DNA of 64,000 bases from Pseudoramibacter porci (GTDB lineage: Bacteria > Bacillota > Clostridia > Eubacteriales > Eubacteriaceae). The stretch is taken from the NCBI RefSeq assembly GCF_009696145.1, contig NZ_VUMO01000001.1:1-64000 (forward strand). The letters run 5' to 3'. Below, piece after piece: positions 1 to 7,767 of the stretch. How positions within the stretch are numbered: position 1 is the first letter of the stretch; every line of letters begins with the position of its first letter. A model generated the notes under the pieces. The model saw nothing but the letters and a program-made list of their open reading frames with translations. It searched no databases and was not told the origin of the DNA. The position numbers and the translations under genes are program-made.

Positions 1-2
1 AA

Positions 3-518
3 GGCATCCCGTCACTTCCAGCGAATCAAACTACCAAAATGCTTGTAGAAGAAGCAGCTGATGTGCTGAAAAGAGCCAATGAGGCTCTGATTAAAATAAT
101 AACACGAATTAAAACAATCGCCAAGAGTCTTCCTGAATATCAGGTTGTACGAGATATGGGTGGAGTCGGCGACACACTGGCACCGCGTCTGATCGCCGAT
201 ATCGGCGACGTCAGACGATTTAAAAGCGCCAAAAGTCTGGTCGCCTACGCCGGAATCGACACACCGCCGTACCAGTCCGGACAGTTCATAGGAACGAGAC
301 GGCACATCTCCAAAAGAGGATCATCGGCCATACGAAAAACCGGCTACGAAGTCATGCGCTCACTCAAATCACACGCAGAGCCGAAGGATAACGCGGTTTA
401 TCAGTTCATTCTCAAAAAAGAAGCTGAGGGCAAACCGAAGAAAGTCGCCAACATAGCCGGGCTGAACAAGTTCCTAAGAATTTATTACGCCCGTGTGATG
501 GCCGTTTACGGCTGCTGA
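3..518 (+). CDS. IS110-family transposase, C-terminal part (5' end outside window)
   Basis: The frame is open to the left edge, so the gene is truncated by the window; an internal ATG at 39 is probably not its start. The visible part is the C-terminal 'transposase_20' (IS116/IS110/IS902) domain: a helix-hairpin-like MGGVGDTLAPRLIADIGD stretch, then the family signature AYAGIDTPPYQSGQF and ISKRGSS. The catalytic N-terminal DEDD domain would lie upstream. IS110 elements normally lack terminal inverted repeats, so no element boundary can be drawn. The reading frame is intact to its stop. Confidence 0.85.
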   Translation, partial: GIPSLPANQTTKMLVEEAADVLKRANEALIKIITRIKTIAKSLPEYQVVRDMGGVGDTLAPRLIADIGDVRRFKSAKSLVAYAGIDTPPYQSGQFIGTRRHISKRGSSAIRKTGYEVMRSLKSHAEPKDNAVYQFILKKEAEGKPKKVANIAGLNKFLRIYYARVMAVYGC

Positions 519-545
519 TCGCGGTTCAAACAAATATTTCTTTTC

Positions 546-573
546 AGATCGGGTTCACGTCCGGTCTTTTTGT
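546..573 (+). terminator. Intrinsic terminator after the IS110 transposase
   Basis: A 7-bp stem AGATCGG/CCGGTCT (one G-U) with an 8-base loop is followed by TTTTTG. It lies 28 bases past the transposase stop and probably ends its transcript. Confidence 0.6.
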
Positions 574-690
574 GATGCAGGAAATCAGCATTAAATTATT
601 TTTATTTTACGCTTGACTTTTGTTAGCAGGTTTTTATTAGGAAGCGTCTCATTTTGAAATCGTCTTAATGGGGATTCTGCGCCAAAAGCG

Positions 691-719
691 TTGCGCGGCC
701 GGGCACTTTTGGGTATACT
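691..719 (+). promoter_or_regulatory. Housekeeping promoter for the acetyltransferase
   Basis: TTGCGC and TATACT separated by 17 bases, with a predicted start near 726. This favours the ATG at 782 as translation start, because an upstream in-frame TTG at 743 would have almost no leader and no ribosome binding site. Confidence 0.6.
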
Positions 720-781
720 AAAGCATAAATTTCAATGACAGATTGGATCAGTTGATTGACGATAGAAAGAGAAACACAAAA

Positions 782-1312
782 ATGATGCATGCAGCAAACA
801 CAGAACCAGCGGCCGCCCCAGTAGGGGTCCGCCTTTTTCGCCCTGAGGATGAACCGGCGATTCTCGATATTTTGAACCAGTCTATCGTCGAGCGCAAGGT
901 GACGGCGCAGCTCACGCCGGCGACCATGGCGGCGCGACGCGGATGGTTCGCCATGCACAGCGCGAGACGCACGCCGCTTTTCGTCGCAGAATCAGGGGGC
1001 GACATCCTCGGCTGGATTGCCGTGACGTCTTACCGCGGCGGCCGCGAAGGCTTTTTAAAGACCTGCGAGCTCAGCTATTACCTGGACCGCCATTGCCGCC
1101 ACCAGGGCATCGGCTCTCAGCTCATGGCCCACGCGCTGGAGGCGTGCCGGGATCTGGGCTACCGCCACGTTTTGCTGATCATTTTCGAACACAACCTTCC
1201 GTCCCAGGGGCTCGCACATAAATTCGGTTTTTCCCTTTGGGGACGCTTCCCGAATATCGTCGATATCGACGGCCAGATTCAGGACTGTCTGCAGATGGGG
1301 CGGGATCTGTAA
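782..1312 (+). CDS. GNAT-family N-acetyltransferase (phosphinothricin acetyltransferase-like)
   Basis: About 176 residues. It begins VRLFRPEDEPAILDILNQSI, typical of PAT/Bar-like GNAT enzymes, and carries the acetyl-CoA pyrophosphate loop RHQGIGSQLMAHAL followed by a YRHVLLIIFEHNLPSQGLAHKFGF block (motif B; the GFxxxG ending is common in PAT-like members). It would transfer acetyl from acetyl-CoA to a small amine; the substrate cannot be told from sequence. ATG 782 is preceded by a GAAAGAG site; TTG 743 is the longer alternative. Single-gene unit with its own promoter. Confidence 0.8.
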   Translation: MMHAANTEPAAAPVGVRLFRPEDEPAILDILNQSIVERKVTAQLTPATMAARRGWFAMHSARRTPLFVAESGGDILGWIAVTSYRGGREGFLKTCELSYYLDRHCRHQGIGSQLMAHALEACRDLGYRHVLLIIFEHNLPSQGLAHKFGFSLWGRFPNIVDIDGQIQDCLQMGRDL

Positions 1313-1328
1313 AAAATGCAAAAAAGGC

Positions 1329-1357
1329 TTGATCTTTCGGGCCCGCGTTGCTATAAT
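1329..1357 (+). promoter_or_regulatory. Promoter of the rpmG-secE-nusG transcript
   Basis: TTGATC, 17 bases, TATAAT. It lies directly upstream of a short hairpin with a U-run and then rpmG, so it is the likely start of the ribosomal/transcription operon. Confidence 0.65.
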
Positions 1358-1365
1358 AAATTCAT

Positions 1366-1387
1366 AAAGGCTTTCCGCCTTTTTTTA
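1366..1387 (+). terminator. Short hairpin with U-run (terminator or leader attenuator)
   Basis: AAAGGC and GCCTTT pair around TTTCC and run into TTTTT. It sits about 10 bases after the predicted -10 box, so on the rpmG transcript it would be in the extreme 5' leader. It could end the acetyltransferase message or attenuate rpmG. Confidence 0.45.
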
Positions 1388-1450
1388 TTGTGGGCGAAAA
1401 GCGTAAAACCACGAAAAATCAAGAGTCAAACCATACACGGAGGTCATCTG

Positions 1451-1600
1451 ATGAGAACTAAAGTCACATTAGCCTGTACAGAATGCAAACAGCGCAATTA
1501 CGATACGATGAAGAACAAGAAGAACAATCCGGATCGCATCGAATTAAAGAAATATTGCCCATTCTGCAAGAAACACACGTTACACAAAGAAACACGCTAA
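1451..1600 (+). CDS. rpmG: 50S ribosomal protein L33
   Basis: 49 residues, full length for L33. It starts [12 protein letters not shown] after GGAGG. The two CxxC pairs (CTEC, CPFC) form the zinc ribbon of the zinc-binding paralogue class. The longer frame reaching back to 1316 is non-coding leader. It heads the secE-nusG-rplK-rplA cluster; in Bacillus sigH and rae1 sit just upstream, whereas here rae1 lies about 12 kb downstream. Confidence 0.95.
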   Translation: MRTKVTLACTECKQRNYDTMKNKKNNPDRIELKKYCPFCKKHTLHKETR

Positions 1601-1627
1601 TTTCGCGTAATCGAGAGCACGCAGATT

Positions 1628-2125
1628 ATGGCGAAAAAGAAAAAGAACAGACAGGAACGCCGGGCTGAAGAAGCCCGCCGGACTGAACTGGCGCAAAAGG
1701 CAGAAGCCAAAGCTGCAGAAAAACAGGAAGCCAAGATGGAAGCCGCCCGCGCCCGCGCCATGCAGCGCGAAACCGGGCAGAAGGCAGACACCACTGCAAC
1801 CACCCATGAACCGGTGAAGGCGAAGGATCCGAAATCGTTCGATTACGACGAAAAGGCCGTTGCGAAAGCTTCTAAAGAAAAACGTGCAGCCAAAAAAGCC
1901 GCTGTCAAAAAGGAAAAGAAGCAAAAGAAACCCGGCTTTTTCAGAAGAATCGGGATCTTTTTCGGCGAAGTCGGCGTAGAACTGCGCAAGGTCAACTGGC
2001 TGACTCGGGACGAGCTGGCCCGCTCTAGCGGCGTCGTTTTCGGCATTGTCGCGGTTTTCACCCTGCTGACTTGGCTGGTCGACAGCGGTTTCGGCGCACT
2101 GGCCGCATTTTTCCTGGGACGATAA
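1628..2125 (+). CDS. secE: Preprotein translocase subunit SecE with long charged N-terminal extension
   Basis: 165 residues, against about 60-70 for a minimal Gram-positive SecE. The last 60 hold the family core: an amphipathic helix with GEVGVELRKVNWLTRDEL and one membrane segment (VVFGIVAVFTLLTWLV). The first ~100 residues are Lys/Ala/Glu-rich and low complexity. SecE clamps SecY in the membrane channel. The position between rpmG and nusG is the conserved one. The ribosome binding site is weak (GAGAGCACGC). Confidence 0.92.
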   Translation: MAKKKKNRQERRAEEARRTELAQKAEAKAAEKQEAKMEAARARAMQRETGQKADTTATTHEPVKAKDPKSFDYDEKAVAKASKEKRAAKKAAVKKEKKQKKPGFFRRIGIFFGEVGVELRKVNWLTRDELARSSGVVFGIVAVFTLLTWLVDSGFGALAAFFLGR

Positions 2126-2143
2126 CCCAGAGGGAGGCAACAG

Positions 2144-2680
2144 ATGGAATACGAAAACGCAGATCAGCCGCAGTGGTATGTTGCCCATACCTATTCGGGA
2201 TACGAAAATAAAGTCAAGGACAGCATTGAAGCGACCGTCGAACACCGCAACATGCAGGATGTGATCTTTGAGGTTCAGGTGCCGGTTCAGGACGTCGTCG
2301 AACAGAAGGACGGGAAGAAAATTGTCAAGGAAAAGAAACTTTTCCCCGGCTACGTCATCGTCAAGATGTTCATGACCGACGAATCCTGGTACGTGGTGCG
2401 CAACACCCGCGGCGTCACCGGTTTTGTCGGCCCCGCGTCCAAGCCCGTGCCACTGTCTGAAGACGAATTGAGAAAGCTCGGCATCCGCCGCACTACTTAT
2501 AAAGTCGATTTTGAAATCGGCGACAAGGTGAAAGTGCTGTCCGGACCATTTGAAAGCTTTGCCGGCGAAGTCACTGACATTAACGCCGAACAAGGCCGCC
2601 TGACAGCCAACCTGGAAATGTTCGGACGGGAAACGCCGACCGAATTGGAATTCGACCAGGTCGAAAAAATTAACGCATAA
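2144..2680 (+). CDS. nusG: Transcription termination/antitermination factor NusG
   Basis: 178 residues. The NGN domain begins QWYVAHTYSGYENKVKDSIE and contains LFPGYVIVKMFMTDESWYVVRNTRGVTGFVG; the KOW domain begins FEIGDKVKVLSGPFESFAGEV. Starts 18 bases after secE behind GAGGGAGG. Binds RNA polymerase and modulates elongation, pausing and termination. Confidence 0.97.
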   Translation: MEYENADQPQWYVAHTYSGYENKVKDSIEATVEHRNMQDVIFEVQVPVQDVVEQKDGKKIVKEKKLFPGYVIVKMFMTDESWYVVRNTRGVTGFVGPASKPVPLSEDELRKLGIRRTTYKVDFEIGDKVKVLSGPFESFAGEVTDINAEQGRLTANLEMFGRETPTELEFDQVEKINA

Positions 2681-2801
2681 TTTAAATTGTTTTATTCGCT
2701 CTTTAACAGGGCGTTTAAATATAACACTTAAGGGAATCCATTCTTCAACCTTACACATTTTGACCGATCTTCAGGATCGAGACTAAAGAGGAGGTGTCAC
2801 T

Positions 2802-3227
2802 ATGGCTAAAAAAGTAATCGGACTGATTAAACTTCAGATCCCGGCAGGCAAAGCGTCTCCAGCGCCGCCAGTTGGGCCGGCTTTAGGCCAGCACGGTGTC
2901 AATATTATGGGCTTCTGTAAAGAATTCAACGCGAAAACAGCGGATCAGGCAGGGATGATCATTCCTGTTGTTATCACCGTTTTCCAGGATCATTCTTTCA
3001 CGTTCATTACCAAAACACCACCTGCAGCCGTTCTGCTTAAAAAAGCGGCAGGCATCGACAAAGCATCTGGCGAACCGAACAAGAACAAGGTCGCTTCTGT
3101 GACCATGGATCAGGTTCGTGAAATCGCTCAGACCAAAATGCCGGACTTAAACGCTGCTGATTTGGACGCAGCTGCCAGCATGGTTGCCGGAACTGCACGT
3201 TCAATGGGCATCACTGTCGAAGAATAA
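2802..3227 (+). CDS. rplK: 50S ribosomal protein L11
   Basis: 141 residues, the family's usual length. Hallmarks are the proline-rich [34 protein letters not shown] and the C-terminal rRNA-binding half ending in [15 protein letters not shown]. Excellent ribosome site (AGAGGAGGTG). The 120-base gap from nusG contains a CGATC/GATCG hairpin but no clear terminator, so read-through from nusG is likely. Confidence 0.97.
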   Translation: MAKKVIGLIKLQIPAGKASPAPPVGPALGQHGVNIMGFCKEFNAKTADQAGMIIPVVITVFQDHSFTFITKTPPAAVLLKKAAGIDKASGEPNKNKVASVTMDQVREIAQTKMPDLNAADLDAAASMVAGTARSMGITVEE

Positions 3228-3311
3228 CATATAGATTAATTCATTTTTAAAGATTTTTGAAGAAGAACCTTAAGTGGGAGGATTCAATCCGTTATGACCA
3301 CAGGAGGAAAG

Positions 3312-4001
3312 ATGAAAAAAGGTAAAAACTACCAGGATAAAGTGAAGACTTACGACAAGTCTGAACTCTTTGATCTGGATGCCGCTGTGGCTCAGGTCAA
3401 AAAAATGGCAACTGCCAAATTCGATGAAACCATCGAACTGCACGCACGCTTAGGCGTCGACTCCCGCCACGCTGACCAGCAGGTCCGCGGCTCTGTCGTT
3501 CTCCCGAACGGCACCGGGAACACCGTCCGCGTTTTGGTTGTCGCAAAGGGCGAAAAACTGAAAGAAGCGGAAGAAGCCGGCGCAGATTACTTCGGCGAAG
3601 ACGAAATCATCGAAAAGATCCAGAAAGAAAACTGGTTCGACTTCGACGTGTTGATCGCAACACCGGATATGATGGGCAAGGTCGGCCGCTTGGGCCGTAT
3701 CCTCGGGCCGAAGGGCCTTATGCCAAACCCGAAATCCGGCACGGTCACCATGGATATCGCTAAAGCCGTTCAGGACACCAAGGCTGGGAAAGTGGAATAC
3801 CGTCTGGACAAGGCGAACATCATCCACGTTATCATCGGCAAGGCGTCGTTCACCGAAGAACAGCTGACTCAGAACTTAGACGTTCTGCTTGACGCATTGA
3901 AAAAGGCAAAACCGGCTGCAGCAAAAGGCCAGTACTTCAGAAGCGTCACCCTCGCTTCGACCATGGGCCCTGGCGTCAAGATTAATCCGGCAAGAATTTA
4001 A
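3312..4001 (+). CDS. rplA: 50S ribosomal protein L1
   Basis: 229 residues from ATG 3312, which follows CAGGAGGAAAG directly; an in-frame ATG at 3294 adds six residues and lies upstream of that site. The signature [19 protein letters not shown] and [12 protein letters not shown] are present. L1 forms the mobile stalk and often autoregulates the L11 operon. A new promoter and leader for rplJL follow. Confidence 0.97.
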   Translation: MKKGKNYQDKVKTYDKSELFDLDAAVAQVKKMATAKFDETIELHARLGVDSRHADQQVRGSVVLPNGTGNTVRVLVVAKGEKLKEAEEAGADYFGEDEIIEKIQKENWFDFDVLIATPDMMGKVGRLGRILGPKGLMPNPKSGTVTMDIAKAVQDTKAGKVEYRLDKANIIHVIIGKASFTEEQLTQNLDVLLDALKKAKPAAAKGQYFRSVTLASTMGPGVKINPARI

Positions 4002-4010
4002 CGAATCGGC

Positions 4011-4039
4011 TTGACATCCGAAAGGGTTTTTGATAATAT
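4011..4039 (+). promoter_or_regulatory. Promoter of the rplJ-rplL unit
   Basis: TTGACA with an overlapping GATAATAT -10 region (17 bases to TAATAT, 15 to GATAAT), just after the rplA stop. It drives the L10 leader RNA. Confidence 0.65.
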
Positions 4040-4078
4040 ACTCAAGTCTGAAATAGGCAAAACAGAATATCATTCATC

Positions 4079-4178
4079 CATAGACAGCAGGGACTGTGTT
4101 TAAATATCCTGCCGAGGGTGTCGCAAGCACGAATACAAGGGCTTTCTTCACCTGGGTGAAGGAAGCCTGATTTTTTGA
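4079..4178 (+). ncRNA. Ribosomal protein L10 leader with terminator
   Basis: The conserved leader core is readable: AGACAGCAGG ... TCCTGCCGAGG, where the two flanks pair. It is followed by a 13-bp hairpin (4140-4167, one G-U) and TGATTTTTT, i.e. an intrinsic terminator in front of rplJ. In the known family the L10(L12)4 complex binds the leader and represses its own synthesis. Confidence 0.88.
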
Positions 4179-4240
4179 CAGCAAATGTCAGAAAGCCTTC
4201 TGCATCTGATTTTTGTAAAAATCTAAAAAAGGAGGAGAAT

Positions 4241-4771
4241 ATGCCCAATCTGGAAGCAAAAAAAGCGCTGGTCGCTGAAATTGCGGAAAAATTAAAAGCA
4301 TCACAGGGTACAGTCGTCGTTGACTACCGCGGCCTTAACGTCGAAGAAGTCACCGAACTGAGAGACAAAGCCCGTGAACAGGGAATCGAATACAAGGTCT
4401 ACAAGAATTCGAGCCTGCGCTTTGCCGCAAAAGAAGCGGGACAGGAAGGCCTTTTGGAATCCTTAAAAGGACCGTCCGCCATTGCGTTTTGTGAAGCGGA
4501 TCCCATCGCTCCGGCTAAATTAATGTCGGATTTCGCGAAGGATCACGAAAACCTTGAAATCAAATCCGGCGTCGTCGACGGCAAAGTCGTCAGCGTCGAA
4601 GAAATCCAGGCACTCGCAAAACTCCCGAGCCGCGAAGAACTCGTCGCGATGACATTGAGAGGTCTCAATGCACCGATCACTGGCTTCGTCAACGTGCTCA
4701 ACGGTACGATCAAGGGATTGGTCGTCGCATTGTCTGCGATTGCCGACAAGAAAAAAGAAGAAGCTGCATAA
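4241..4771 (+). CDS. rplJ: 50S ribosomal protein L10
   Basis: 176 residues from ATG 4241 behind AAAGGAGGAG; the longer frame from 4175 runs through the leader terminator. Contains VVVDYRGLNVEEVTELRDKARE and VYKNSSLRFA, typical of L10, with the C-terminal helix that binds L7/L12 dimers. Regulated by the leader immediately upstream. Confidence 0.96.
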   Translation: MPNLEAKKALVAEIAEKLKASQGTVVVDYRGLNVEEVTELRDKAREQGIEYKVYKNSSLRFAAKEAGQEGLLESLKGPSAIAFCEADPIAPAKLMSDFAKDHENLEIKSGVVDGKVVSVEEIQALAKLPSREELVAMTLRGLNAPITGFVNVLNGTIKGLVVALSAIADKKKEEAA

Positions 4772-4825
4772 GCGGTTTCCGCGGAACACGAAGTATTTTA
4801 ATTTAAATCAATTAGGAGAAATATC

Positions 4826-5203
4826 ATGAGCGAAAAAGTAGAAAAGTTAATTGAAGACGTTAAAGCCTTAACCGTTCTCGAATTATCAGAATTAGTATCT
4901 GCATTAGAAGAAGAATTCGGCGTCAGCGCTGCTGCACCTGTCGCTGTTGCTGCTGCACCGGGTGCTGCTGGTGGCGAAGCTGCTGCTGAAAAGACTGAAT
5001 TCGACGTCGTCCTGAAGGAAGTTGGCGATCAGAAGATCAAAGTCATCAAAGTTGTTCGCGAACTGACAGGTCTCGGCCTGAAAGAAGCAAAGGCTCTGGT
5101 TGACGGCGCACCGAAGACTGTCAAAGAAGGCGTTGCTAAAGAAGAAGCTGAAGAAATGAAATCCAAGATCGAAGAAGTCGGCGCAACCGTCGAACTCAAA
5201 TAA
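4826..5203 (+). CDS. rplL: 50S ribosomal protein L7/L12
   Basis: 125 residues: N-terminal dimerisation part, Ala/Gly hinge ([16 protein letters not shown]) and C-terminal factor-binding domain with [25 protein letters not shown]. Translated from AGGAG. Last gene of the unit; an intrinsic terminator follows. Confidence 0.97.
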   Translation: MSEKVEKLIEDVKALTVLELSELVSALEEEFGVSAAAPVAVAAAPGAAGGEAAAEKTEFDVVLKEVGDQKIKVIKVVRELTGLGLKEAKALVDGAPKTVKEGVAKEEAEEMKSKIEEVGATVELK

Positions 5204-5233
5204 TTCGGTTTTGTATAACATCTTTAATCAAGG

Positions 5234-5261
5234 GACCTGCCTGCGGGCGGGTCTTTTTTTA
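5234..5261 (+). terminator. Terminator of rplJ-rplL
   Basis: GACCTGCC and GGCGGGTC pair (8 bp, one G-U) and are followed by a run of seven Ts. It closes the ribosomal-protein unit. Confidence 0.85.
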
Positions 5262-5355
5262 TTGTTTTTACTTGGTTCGTTCGTAAAATTACAGGATATT
5301 TCCCGGAAAATATTTTATAATAGGTAATAAACAATTTGTACAAGGAGGCCGGCAG

Positions 5356-6015
5356 ATGGCAGACAGAGACAATCCGACGCGGGAGAGCGATCAGATCGAA
5401 CCGAAACAATGGGTGAAATGGGCGCAAACGCTGCAGGCAGAGGCTCAGAGCGGCCTGGCCTATGCGACCAATCCCTTTGATATCGAGCGCTACGAAAGAC
5501 TCAGAGACCTCTCGGTGGAGATCATGAATACCTACACCGATGCGGGGATGGAAAAGGTGCGCACGATGTTTGCGAATGAAACGGGATATCAGACGCCGAA
5601 AATTGACGTGCGCGGCGCGGTGGTGAAAAACGGAAAGATCCTTCTCGTTCAGGAAAAGCTCAATGCAGACCGCTGGTCATTGCCCGGGGGCTGGGCCGAC
5701 GTGGGTCTCTCCCTTAAAGAAAACATCGAGAAGGAAGTGCGCGAGGAGGCCGGACTTGAGGTGAAAGCGACACGCCTCGTCGCGATTTACAACTGGCTGA
5801 AGAGTTATGTGGACGCGCCTTTTTCCATGTACAAGATGGTCATGCTCTGCGAGCCGGTGGGCGAGGGGCATTTCGTCGATAATGCCGAAACGGAAAACGT
5901 CGCCTACTTCAGCCTCGGGGAGCTGCCGCCGCTGACACGGAAAGTCAGCCGGGATTTGATCGTCCGTTGCCTCTCCGCCTCAAAGGATTGGGACCACACC
6001 CCCTACATTGAATAG
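5356..6015 (+). CDS. Nudix hydrolase with N-terminal NUDIX_N domain (ADP-ribose pyrophosphatase-like)
   Basis: 219 residues. Residues ~10-65 match the helical 'hydrolase of X-linked nucleoside diphosphate N-terminal' domain; ~70-200 is the Nudix fold with RGAVVKNGKILLVQEK and PGGWADVGLSLKENIEKEVREEAGLE. In the Nudix box the first Glu is Leu and the Arg of REUxEE is Lys, while the metal-binding EExGL is kept. It should cleave a nucleotide-linked diphosphate; the substrate is unknown. A strong AAGGAGG site sets the start. A TATAAT lies at 5316 with no good -35. Confidence 0.85.
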   Translation: MADRDNPTRESDQIEPKQWVKWAQTLQAEAQSGLAYATNPFDIERYERLRDLSVEIMNTYTDAGMEKVRTMFANETGYQTPKIDVRGAVVKNGKILLVQEKLNADRWSLPGGWADVGLSLKENIEKEVREEAGLEVKATRLVAIYNWLKSYVDAPFSMYKMVMLCEPVGEGHFVDNAETENVAYFSLGELPPLTRKVSRDLIVRCLSASKDWDHTPYIE

Positions 6016-6017
6016 GC

Positions 6018-6047
6018 TTGACAAGGCAAAGCCCTTTCGTTTATAAT
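6018..6047 (+). promoter_or_regulatory. Promoter of the SRP RNA
   Basis: TTGACA, 18 bases, TATAAT; predicted start near 6054, exactly where the folded RNA begins. Confidence 0.8.
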
Positions 6048-6053
6048 GACATC

Positions 6054-6321
6054 GCACTAGACGGGGAAGTAGCGGCTCCCTGTAACCTGAAATCCGCTAT
6101 AGCAGGGTTGAATTCCCCAATGCGGGAACCGTGCTCGATGCCCAGTTAGCGAGTAAGTGGCGTTGAAGGCTGGACTCTGCGCAATAAGACCCTGTGAATC
6201 CTGTCAGATCCGGAAGGAAGCAGCAGTAAGCAGGCAACCTTATGTGCCGCAGAACCATCTGGCCCGAGTTAACTGCTCGATGGACGGTCGAAATCGGTTT
6301 TCAAAGCGGGGTGTGCTTTTT
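6054..6321 (+). ncRNA. ffs: Signal recognition particle RNA, long Gram-positive type
   Basis: The conserved apical helix 8 is clear (CAGATCCGGAAGGAAGCAGCAG with the GGAAG tetraloop region near 6210). About 150 bases of 5' domain precede it, giving the ~270-nt Bacillus/Clostridium form with Alu-like domain rather than the 4.5S form. The 5' GCAC and 3' GTGTGC ends can pair, and a run of seven Ts follows. It binds Ffh and targets ribosomes to the membrane. An open frame inside it (6157-6423) is not a gene. Confidence 0.93.
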
Positions 6322-6401
6322 TTGTGCCTGCAAGCACGCGGATACAAAACGGACAAAAATGAGCAAATTATTGTCAACGTGTTTTATTCCCTCGGGCTTC
6401 C

Positions 6402-6460
6402 TGTTATAATTTATTTGGATTAAGCTGTGATAAACGTTATCATCATGGTTCGCCATGATG
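6402..6460 (+). promoter_or_regulatory. Extended -10 promoter and UUCG-capped 5' hairpin of the alcohol dehydrogenase gene
   Basis: TG-T-TATAAT at 6402-6410 is an extended -10 element. About 30 bases into the transcript is a perfect 8-bp stem CATCATGG/CCATGATG with a TTCG tetraloop (6441-6460), one of the most stable RNA hairpins possible. There is no U-run, so it is more likely a message-stabilising or protein-bound leader element than a terminator. Confidence 0.6.
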
Positions 6461-6488
6461 CTGTGTTCTCAAAATAAAGGGGGTAGCT

Positions 6489-7652
6489 ATGAGCAAAATG
6501 AATACCGTCCGCGGATTTCAAGTGAAACCGCAAATTTGGTACGGTATTGGATCCTTAAAAAAACTCGCGGACTTTGATTATCAAAAAGTCTGCATCGTAA
6601 CCGATAAAGACATGGTAAAGTTTGGCCTTTTGGACATGGTGACGGATATTCTCGACAAAGCCGGTGTGACCTATCACATCTTTGACGATGTCAAACCGAA
6701 TCCGACGTCCGATATCGTCGAAAAAGGCGTGGCCCATATGCTGACACAGCGCCCGCAGGCGCTCATCGCTTTGGGCGGCGGCTCGTCGATCGATACCGCC
6801 AAGGGCATCATCTATTACACCAACAATTTCAAACGGATTTTCCTCGACCCGCAAGTCGTTACGAATCCGCATTTCATTGCGATTCCGACAACCGCTGGGA
6901 CAGGTTCTGAAGTCACGGATTACGCCGTCATCACCGACGTGGACACCGGCACGAAGATTCCGCTGAGCGAATCGATGATGATGCCGGATACGGCGATTCT
7001 CGCCCCGACGTTGATCGAATCCGTGCCGGCCGGCGCCACTGCTGCGACAGGAATGGATGTCCTGACTCACGCCATCGAATCTTACGTCTCCACGGGAAAC
7101 AACCCGTTCTCGAGATGCTACGCGTCCAAGGCGACCGAACTGGTGTTCAAGAGCCTCAAGGCCTGCTACGATGACGGCCACGATCTCGAAAGCAAGGCCA
7201 GCATGCAGATCGCCTCGACGATGGCCGGCATCGCGTTTAACAGCGCGGGCCTCGGCATGGCGCACGCCATTGCCCACACCATCGGCGCCCAGTACCACAT
7301 GCCGCACGGCCTGGCCTGCGCCATCGCGCTGCCATACGTCATTTCCTACAACGGCATTGACGCCCGGGCCGAACACCTTTACGAACGGCTGCTGCACGCC
7401 ATCGGCGTCCACAAGGACGAAGGGCGCACGGCTTCGGCCACCTTTGTCAGAATGATTGTCAAGCTGATGAAGTCGATGAATCTGCCGATCTGCCTCGACG
7501 AAAGCCGTTCGGATACGTCCGATTACGACGAAGTCCGCCCGACGTTAATCAAGAAGGCCATGGCCGACGCGACGCTGAAGACCAATCCGGTTCAGCCGAG
7601 CGAAGACGATATGGGCAAGATCCTCGATCTGGTCTGCCACGGCGTCTTCTAA
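6489..7652 (+). CDS. Iron-containing alcohol dehydrogenase
   Basis: 387 residues, full length for the group III alcohol dehydrogenase family (FucO/PduQ-like). NAD(P)-binding GGGSSIDTAKG at ~96-106; metal ligands Asp190 and His194 (GMDVLTHAIESYVS), His259 and His273 (GMAHAIAHTIGAQYHMPHG). It would interconvert an alcohol and aldehyde, probably fermentatively; the exact substrate is not evident. GGGGGTAG ribosome site. Monocistronic, between the hairpin leader and a strong terminator. Confidence 0.92.
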   Translation: MSKMNTVRGFQVKPQIWYGIGSLKKLADFDYQKVCIVTDKDMVKFGLLDMVTDILDKAGVTYHIFDDVKPNPTSDIVEKGVAHMLTQRPQALIALGGGSSIDTAKGIIYYTNNFKRIFLDPQVVTNPHFIAIPTTAGTGSEVTDYAVITDVDTGTKIPLSESMMMPDTAILAPTLIESVPAGATAATGMDVLTHAIESYVSTGNNPFSRCYASKATELVFKSLKACYDDGHDLESKASMQIASTMAGIAFNSAGLGMAHAIAHTIGAQYHMPHGLACAIALPYVISYNGIDARAEHLYERLLHAIGVHKDEGRTASATFVRMIVKLMKSMNLPICLDESRSDTSDYDEVRPTLIKKAMADATLKTNPVQPSEDDMGKILDLVCHGVF

Positions 7653-7666
7653 AAACGGTTCAATTC

Positions 7667-7707
7667 ATCCTTTTATTGGGGTTCGCCCTGATAAAAGGAT
7701 TTTTTTG
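7667..7707 (+). terminator. Terminator of the alcohol dehydrogenase gene
   Basis: A 10-bp arm ATCCTTTTAT pairs with ATAAAAGGAT around a GGG/CCC-containing loop and runs into TTTTTTG. Confidence 0.9.
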
Positions 7708-7767
7708 TGTTAAAATGGGAGTTCAAGCCCGAAGCATTTAACAGTCAATTGAGAAAGGAGGCGCAGG

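Noticed and set aside
1580-2758. 392-codon minus-strand open frame across secE-nusG
   Set aside because: Exact antisense shadow of secE and nusG, with Phe/Leu-rich composition produced by the Lys/Glu codons of the real genes; no ribosome site or family match.
6157-6423. 88-codon plus-strand frame
   Set aside because: Lies inside the SRP RNA; the conserved helix 8 and promoter explain the sequence.
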